Shown: positions 60,083 through 64,000 of the stretch, piece by piece
How the letters are laid out: each line of letters starts with the position of its first letter
Numbering within the stretch: position 1 is the stretch's first letter
DNA from: Thermoactinospora rubra
GTDB lineage: Bacteria; Actinomycetota; Actinomycetes; Streptosporangiales; Streptosporangiaceae
Length of the DNA: 64,000 nucleotides
Reading direction: 5' to 3'
NCBI RefSeq assembly: GCF_002093975.1
Contig: NZ_MSZZ01000058.1
Span: 1-64,000 of the forward strand
Notes under the pieces: generated by a model
What the model was told of the DNA's origin: nothing
Database searches by the model: none
The model's input: only the letters and a program-made list of their open reading frames with translations
Position numbers and translations under genes: made by a program

Positions 60083-60927
60083 TGCACATCGTCTACCCGT
60101 CGGTCCTGTCCGCGGTGCTCTTCTCCATCGGTGTCTACGGCGTCCTTGCCCGCCGCAACACGATCCTCGTGCTGATGTCGGTGGAGCTCATGCTCAACGC
60201 CGTCAACATCAACCTGGTGGCGTTCGACGTGTGGCTCGGCGACCGCCTGCACGGGGGGCAGGTCCTCACCCTGTTCGTGATCGTCATCGCCGCGGCCGAG
60301 CTGGGCGTGGGGCTGGCCATCGTCCTGGCGGTGTTCAGGAACCGCGCCACGGTCGACATCGACCGCCTGCGCGACCTCGCGGAGGGGCCAGACGAGCCCT
60401 ACGCGCCCACCGCTCCGGCCTCCGAGGCGCCCGCCCCTCGCCGCGAGCTGGCGGAGACCGCGGTCAGGAGCGCGAACTCCCCGGCGGCACAGCGAGCCGG
60501 CGACAGGGCATCCACGGGCAGCAGGGGATCGGCGGGGGCGGTCGCGTCCCCGACAGAGGCGACGGCGCCGCCTACGGACACCGTTGAGGCGCGTGCGGAG
60601 ACGGCCGAACCGGCGCGCACAGACCAGGTCGAGGGGCAGGCAGAGACAGCGGGGCCAGAGGCGGGTACGGCCGAGCCGGTGACGGGGCAGCCGCCTCCCG
60701 GAGCGTCGGCCACAGAGGCGCCGACCACAGAGCCGACGGTCGGGGAGCCGACGGCCGGGGAGACGACCACAGAGCCGACGGTCCGGGAGAAGACGGCCAG
60801 GGAGGAGACAGCCGGGGAGGAGACGGCCGGCGAGAAAACGCGGGCGACGGGGCAGTCGGCGGACGGCGGAGAGCGGGTCGGCGAGCAGCCCGACACGCGA
60901 CACGTCAGGCGAGGAGGCAAGGGATGA
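60082..60927 (+). CDS. nuoK: NADH-quinone oxidoreductase subunit K-like with roughly 180-residue disordered tail
   Basis: A 281-residue protein; NuoK is normally about 100. Residues 1-90 hold the normal three helices, with ILVLMSVELMLNAVNINLVAF (Glu in helix 2) and FVIVIAAAELGVGLAIVLAVF (Glu in helix 3). From about 100 the chain is low-complexity Glu/Thr/Ala/Pro with repeats such as TVGEPTAGETTTEPTVREKTAREETAGEE, counted in parts. It overlaps nuoJ by one base and nuoL by four, so the tail is read in frame within the operon and is not an annotation artefact. Confidence 0.94.
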   Translation: MHIVYPSVLSAVLFSIGVYGVLARRNTILVLMSVELMLNAVNINLVAFDVWLGDRLHGGQVLTLFVIVIAAAELGVGLAIVLAVFRNRATVDIDRLRDLAEGPDEPYAPTAPASEAPAPRRELAETAVRSANSPAAQRAGDRASTGSRGSAGAVASPTEATAPPTDTVEARAETAEPARTDQVEGQAETAGPEAGTAEPVTGQPPPGASATEAPTTEPTVGEPTAGETTTEPTVREKTAREETAGEETAGEKTRATGQSADGGERVGEQPDTRHVRRGGKG

Positions 60928-62909
60928 CGGCCGGCGCAGCCCAGCCAACCGTCGTGGCCGTCGCGCCCCTGGTCACGATCCTGCTTCCGTTCGCCGGGGC
61001 GTTCGCGGGCCTTCTCCTGCCGCGATGGCCGCATCGTCGGTCCCATCGTGGCACGCCCGACGACACCGCCCACGCCGCCAACCGCAGGGCCGCGTGGTAC
61101 GCCACCGTGCCCATCGCGGCCTCGGCCGTACTTGCCCTATGGCTGGCCTGGCACCAAGGCCTCACCTTCGTGGCCCGGATCGGAGGCGCCGAGCGGTCCG
61201 GCGCGGACTTCGTCGCCGACTACGGCACGATAGAGACCGGCGCGGTCCCGATCTCCCTGTCCCTCCAGGCTGACGGCCTGTCCACGCTCGCCGGCGTCCT
61301 CGTGACGCTCGTCGCGCTCGCCGTGCAGGTCTACTCGGTCGGCTACCTCAAGGACGACGCCCGCTACCCCTCCTACAGCGCGTTCGTGAGCCTGTTCACC
61401 AGCGCCATGCTCCTGGTGGTCTTCGCCGGCGACCTGCTGGTCATGTACGTCGGCTGGGAGGTCATGGGCTTGTGCTCCTACCTGCTGATCGGCCACTGGT
61501 GGGAGGACCTCGGCAACTCGCGGGCGGCGATCAAGGCGTTCCTGGTGACACGGCTCGGCGACGTCGGGTTCCTGTTCGGCATCTTCGTCCTGGGCACGGC
61601 CGCGGACAGCTTCCGCGTCTCGGACGTGCTCGCCAAGGTCCCCGAGATGTCCCCGGCGACGCTCGTCATCGCCACGATGCTGCTCCTCGCGGGCGTGGCG
61701 GGAAAGAGCGCGCAGGTGCCGCTCCACACCTGGCTGCCCGACGCGATGGCCGGCCCGACGCCGATCAGCGCGCTGATCCACGCCGCCACGATGGTCGCCG
61801 CGGGCATCTTCGTCGTCGCCCGCCTCTTCCCCGCCTTCCTCGGCGCCCCGCTCACGCTCGCCGTGCTCGCCGTCATGGCCGCGCTCGGCATGCTCGGCTC
61901 CGCCCTGGCGGCCCTGGCACAGGACGACCTGAAACGGGTCCTCGCCTATTCCACGATCAGCCAGCTCGCCTTCATGGCCGCGGCCCTGGCCGCCGGCTCC
62001 GACACCGCGGCGATCTTCCACCTGCTCACGCACGGAGCGTTCAAGGCGCTGCTGTTCCTGTGCGCCGGGGTGGCCATCCATCACGTGGGCTCGAACCTGA
62101 TGAGCCAGATGGGCGGGCTGCGCCGCCAGCTGCCGGTCACGTTCGTCACGATGTCGGTGGGCTTCGCGGCGCTCATGGGCCTGCCGCCCGCGAGCGGCTT
62201 CTTCAGCAAGGACAGCGTCCTGTCCGCCCTCGACCGCGCCGTCGCGGGCGAGCCGCCGGCCGGTGTCCCGGGGGCGGCCGGGCCGGTGCTGGCCGACGTC
62301 CCCGCTCTGGTGCTGTACGGCTGCGCCCTGGCGACCGTGGCGGTGACCGGCGCCTACGCGACTCGCGCATGGTTGCGCACGTTCTTCGGCGAGAGCAGGG
62401 CGGTCGCGCTGGCCGAGCCTCCGCCCGGCACGGCGCACGTCATCGACGTCCGGGAAGCGCCGCTGTCCATGCTGCTGCCGATCGTGCTCCTGTCCGTCCC
62501 GGCCGTCCTGCTGGGCCTGCCCGGCATCGCCCACCTGGACGCGGGGGTCGCCATCGTCAGCGTCGTGCTGGCCCTGCTGGGAGCGGGAGGCGTCTACGCC
62601 TTCTGGCGCAGCGATCCCGTCGCCGATCCCGCCCGCGTCCTGGGTCCGTTCCGTACGGCCTGCGAGCGCTCCTTCTACGTCGACACGCTGTACGCGGCGC
62701 TCTTCGTCCGGCCCGTCGTGGCGCTCTCGCGGCTGGTGTTCCGCACCGATGACCGCGTGGTCGACGGCGCGGTGCGCGGCTCCGGCCGGTCGGCGCGCCT
62801 CACGTCCGGCCTCCTGCGCCTCGCCCAGAACGGCAACGTCCAGCTGTACGTGAGCGGGGTCCTGGCCGGAGTGCTCATCATCGCGGTGGGGGCGGTGGTG
62901 CTGACATGA
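60924..62909 (+). CDS. nuoL: NADH-quinone oxidoreductase subunit L-like
   Basis: A 661-residue antiporter-like proton-pumping subunit with about 16 helices. The signature region has YVGWEVMGLCSYLLIGHWWE, GDVGFLFGIFVLG, AGKSAQVPLHTWLPDAMAGPTPISALIHAATMVAAGIFVVARLFP and LKRVLAYSTISQLAFM. These include the Glu of helix 5, the Lys of helix 7 and the His after it. The long C-terminal lateral helix region ends VQLYVSGVLAGVLIIAVGAVVLT. ATG 60924. Confidence 0.95.
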   Translation: MTAGAAQPTVVAVAPLVTILLPFAGAFAGLLLPRWPHRRSHRGTPDDTAHAANRRAAWYATVPIAASAVLALWLAWHQGLTFVARIGGAERSGADFVADYGTIETGAVPISLSLQADGLSTLAGVLVTLVALAVQVYSVGYLKDDARYPSYSAFVSLFTSAMLLVVFAGDLLVMYVGWEVMGLCSYLLIGHWWEDLGNSRAAIKAFLVTRLGDVGFLFGIFVLGTAADSFRVSDVLAKVPEMSPATLVIATMLLLAGVAGKSAQVPLHTWLPDAMAGPTPISALIHAATMVAAGIFVVARLFPAFLGAPLTLAVLAVMAALGMLGSALAALAQDDLKRVLAYSTISQLAFMAAALAAGSDTAAIFHLLTHGAFKALLFLCAGVAIHHVGSNLMSQMGGLRRQLPVTFVTMSVGFAALMGLPPASGFFSKDSVLSALDRAVAGEPPAGVPGAAGPVLADVPALVLYGCALATVAVTGAYATRAWLRTFFGESRAVALAEPPPGTAHVIDVREAPLSMLLPIVLLSVPAVLLGLPGIAHLDAGVAIVSVVLALLGAGGVYAFWRSDPVADPARVLGPFRTACERSFYVDTLYAALFVRPVVALSRLVFRTDDRVVDGAVRGSGRSARLTSGLLRLAQNGNVQLYVSGVLAGVLIIAVGAVVLT

Positions 62910-63157
62910 GCGACAGGCATGTGGGGCCCGCCGGGAGCGTGGAGCGGGTGCAGCCGGCCACGGGCGTGGAGCAGGTGCAGCCGAGCACGGGCGTGGCACG
63001 CATGCGGACGGTCGGCCCGCCATGTTCCGGCGGCGCGGGTTCAAGCGTGGCGCATGACACGCATGCGGGCGGGCGGCACGCCGCCGCCGGATCTGGTCAC
63101 GCCGCATCGGGGCCACGCCATGGCACCAGACGACGGGACGGGGTGGTGAGCCGATGA
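62906..63157 (+). CDS. small coupled ORF between nuoL and nuoM
   Basis: An 83-codon ORF whose ATGA overlaps the nuoL stop and whose TGA lies in the ATGA start of nuoM. Such exact fit on both sides suggests translation. The peptide has degenerate repeats (SVERVQPATGVEQVQPSTGVARM) and a Gly/His/Arg-rich end, with no hydrophobic helix. No family is recognised; it may couple translation or be a small disordered accessory protein. Confidence 0.5.
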   Translation: MSDRHVGPAGSVERVQPATGVEQVQPSTGVARMRTVGPPCSGGAGSSVAHDTHAGGRHAAAGSGHAASGPRHGTRRRDGVVSR

Positions 63158-64000
63158 GCTGGCTGCTTGTCTCATTGGTCGCGGTGCCGCTGGCCGGCGC
63201 GGCGATCCTGTTCGCGCCCGCGATGGCCCGCCGGGGCCCGCTGCGCGTGTACGGCCTGGCCGTCTCGGGCCTGACCCTCGCGCTGTCCCTCCTGCTGGTC
63301 GCGACCTTCGACTACAGCCGTTCCGCCCAGCCGCAGTTCGAGGTCGACCGCGAGTGGATCCCCGGCCTGGGCCTGCGCTTCCACCTGGGCGTCGACGGCA
63401 TCTCCCTGCCCCTGGTGGTGCTGACGGCGCTGCTGACGTTCCTCTGCTTCGTGTACCTGTGCTGGGGCACCGGCAGGGAGCCGGGCCAGCTGCTGGCACC
63501 CGACTCCGGACGGCCGAGGGCGCTGGTCTTCACCCTCCTCGTCCTCGAGGTCGGCATGATCGGCACGTTCGTCGCGCTCGACCTCCTGCTCTTCTTCGTC
63601 TTCTTCGAGGTCGTGCTGATCCCGATGTACTTCGTGATCGCCATCTGGGGCGGCGCGGGACGGCGCACGGCCGCGATCAAGTTCATCCTCTACACGCTCC
63701 TGGGCTCGGTCGTCCTGCTCCTCGGCCTGCTGCTCATCTGGGCGCAAACCGGGACCCTGGACATGGTCGAGCTGGCGAGAGCGCACGGGGCCGGCATGGC
63801 CCGCGGCGTCCAGGTCCTCGCCTTCGTCGCCGTCGGCATCGGCCTGGCGGTGAAGACGCCGATGTGGCCGCTGCACACCTGGCTCCCGGACGCCCACACC
63901 GAGGCGCCCACCGTGGGCTCGGTGCTGCTCGCCGGGGTGCTGCTCAAGATGGGCACGTACGGCTTCGCCAGGATCGCGATCCCGATCCTGCCGGAGGGCG
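63154..64000 (+). CDS. nuoM: NADH-quinone oxidoreductase subunit M-like (cut by window end)
   Basis: The first 282 residues of a proton-pumping subunit; the gene runs off the window. It shows ISLPLVVLTALLTFLCFVYL, FFVFFEVVLIPMYFVIAIWGG with the helix 5 Glu, IKFILYTLLGSVVLLLGLLL and VGIGLAVKTPMWPLHTWLPDAHTEAPTVGSVLLAGVLLKMGTYGFAR. ATG 63154 follows GTGAGCCG and overlaps the small ORF by four bases. nuoN is expected further on. Confidence 0.95.
   Translation, partial: MSWLLVSLVAVPLAGAAILFAPAMARRGPLRVYGLAVSGLTLALSLLLVATFDYSRSAQPQFEVDREWIPGLGLRFHLGVDGISLPLVVLTALLTFLCFVYLCWGTGREPGQLLAPDSGRPRALVFTLLVLEVGMIGTFVALDLLLFFVFFEVVLIPMYFVIAIWGGAGRRTAAIKFILYTLLGSVVLLLGLLLIWAQTGTLDMVELARAHGAGMARGVQVLAFVAVGIGLAVKTPMWPLHTWLPDAHTEAPTVGSVLLAGVLLKMGTYGFARIAIPILPEG

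Overview
The window is about 70% GC. Codon use is strongly G/C at third positions, many starts are GTG, genes overlap by 1-4 bases in long operons, and many starts look leaderless. Together with a large SARP regulator, an Rv2455c/Rv2454c-type KorAB and LytR-CpsA-Psr proteins, this points to a filamentous actinomycete. Streptosporangiaceae-type genera (Nonomuraea and relatives) fit best, but I cannot prove the genus from sequence alone. I saw no rRNA, tRNA, CRISPR array or intact insertion sequence.

Region 1 (1-14.6 kb) is mixed accessory DNA. It holds a propeller-like lipoprotein, a decayed carboxymuconolactone decarboxylase gene, a SRPBCC / sugar-type MFS / universal stress protein operon, and a zinc-ribbon gene remnant. 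A large AfsR-type SARP regulator follows with a striking operator-promoter region, then a secreted GH5-CBM2 cellulase. After these come a nucleotidyltransferase operon, small MmcQ and GNAT proteins, and a DMT exporter / GntR pair whose promoter is covered by GntR-type palindromes.

Region 2 (14.8-46.7 kb) is a large cell-surface polysaccharide locus. An initiating phosphoglycosyl transferase, rmlA-rmlB-rmlD (rmlC lies at the far end), several glycosyltransferases, a Wzx-like flippase and a Wzy/WaaL-like polymerase or ligase are present. Two Wzz-like chain-length proteins lack kinase domains. An oxidoreductase, two DegT-family aminotransferases and a hexapeptide N-acetyltransferase suggest an acetamido sugar beside rhamnose. 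Secreted or anchored proteins include a 1590-residue N,N-dimethylformamidase-beta-like protein with DUF4082 repeats and two beta-helix paralogues with different anchors. A LytR-CpsA-Psr protein closes the locus and may attach the polymer to the wall. Rare TTA leucine codons occur in the SARP gene and at least seven genes here, hinting at bldA-type developmental control.

Region 3 (46.8-51.4 kb, minus strand) carries korAB (2-oxoacid:ferredoxin oxidoreductase) and a CE4 polysaccharide deacetylase lipoprotein.

Region 4 (51.6-64 kb) is an unusual complex I locus: nuoA, an M48 protease, nuoB, nuoC, nuoH, a membrane protein, an inverted-topology Ser/Thr kinase, nuoI, nuoJ, nuoK, nuoL, a small coupled ORF and nuoM, which runs off the end. 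nuoD, nuoE, nuoF and nuoG are absent from the window. NuoI and NuoK carry very long disordered tails. With korAB next door, a ferredoxin-fed, NADH-module-free complex I is the most interesting hypothesis here.
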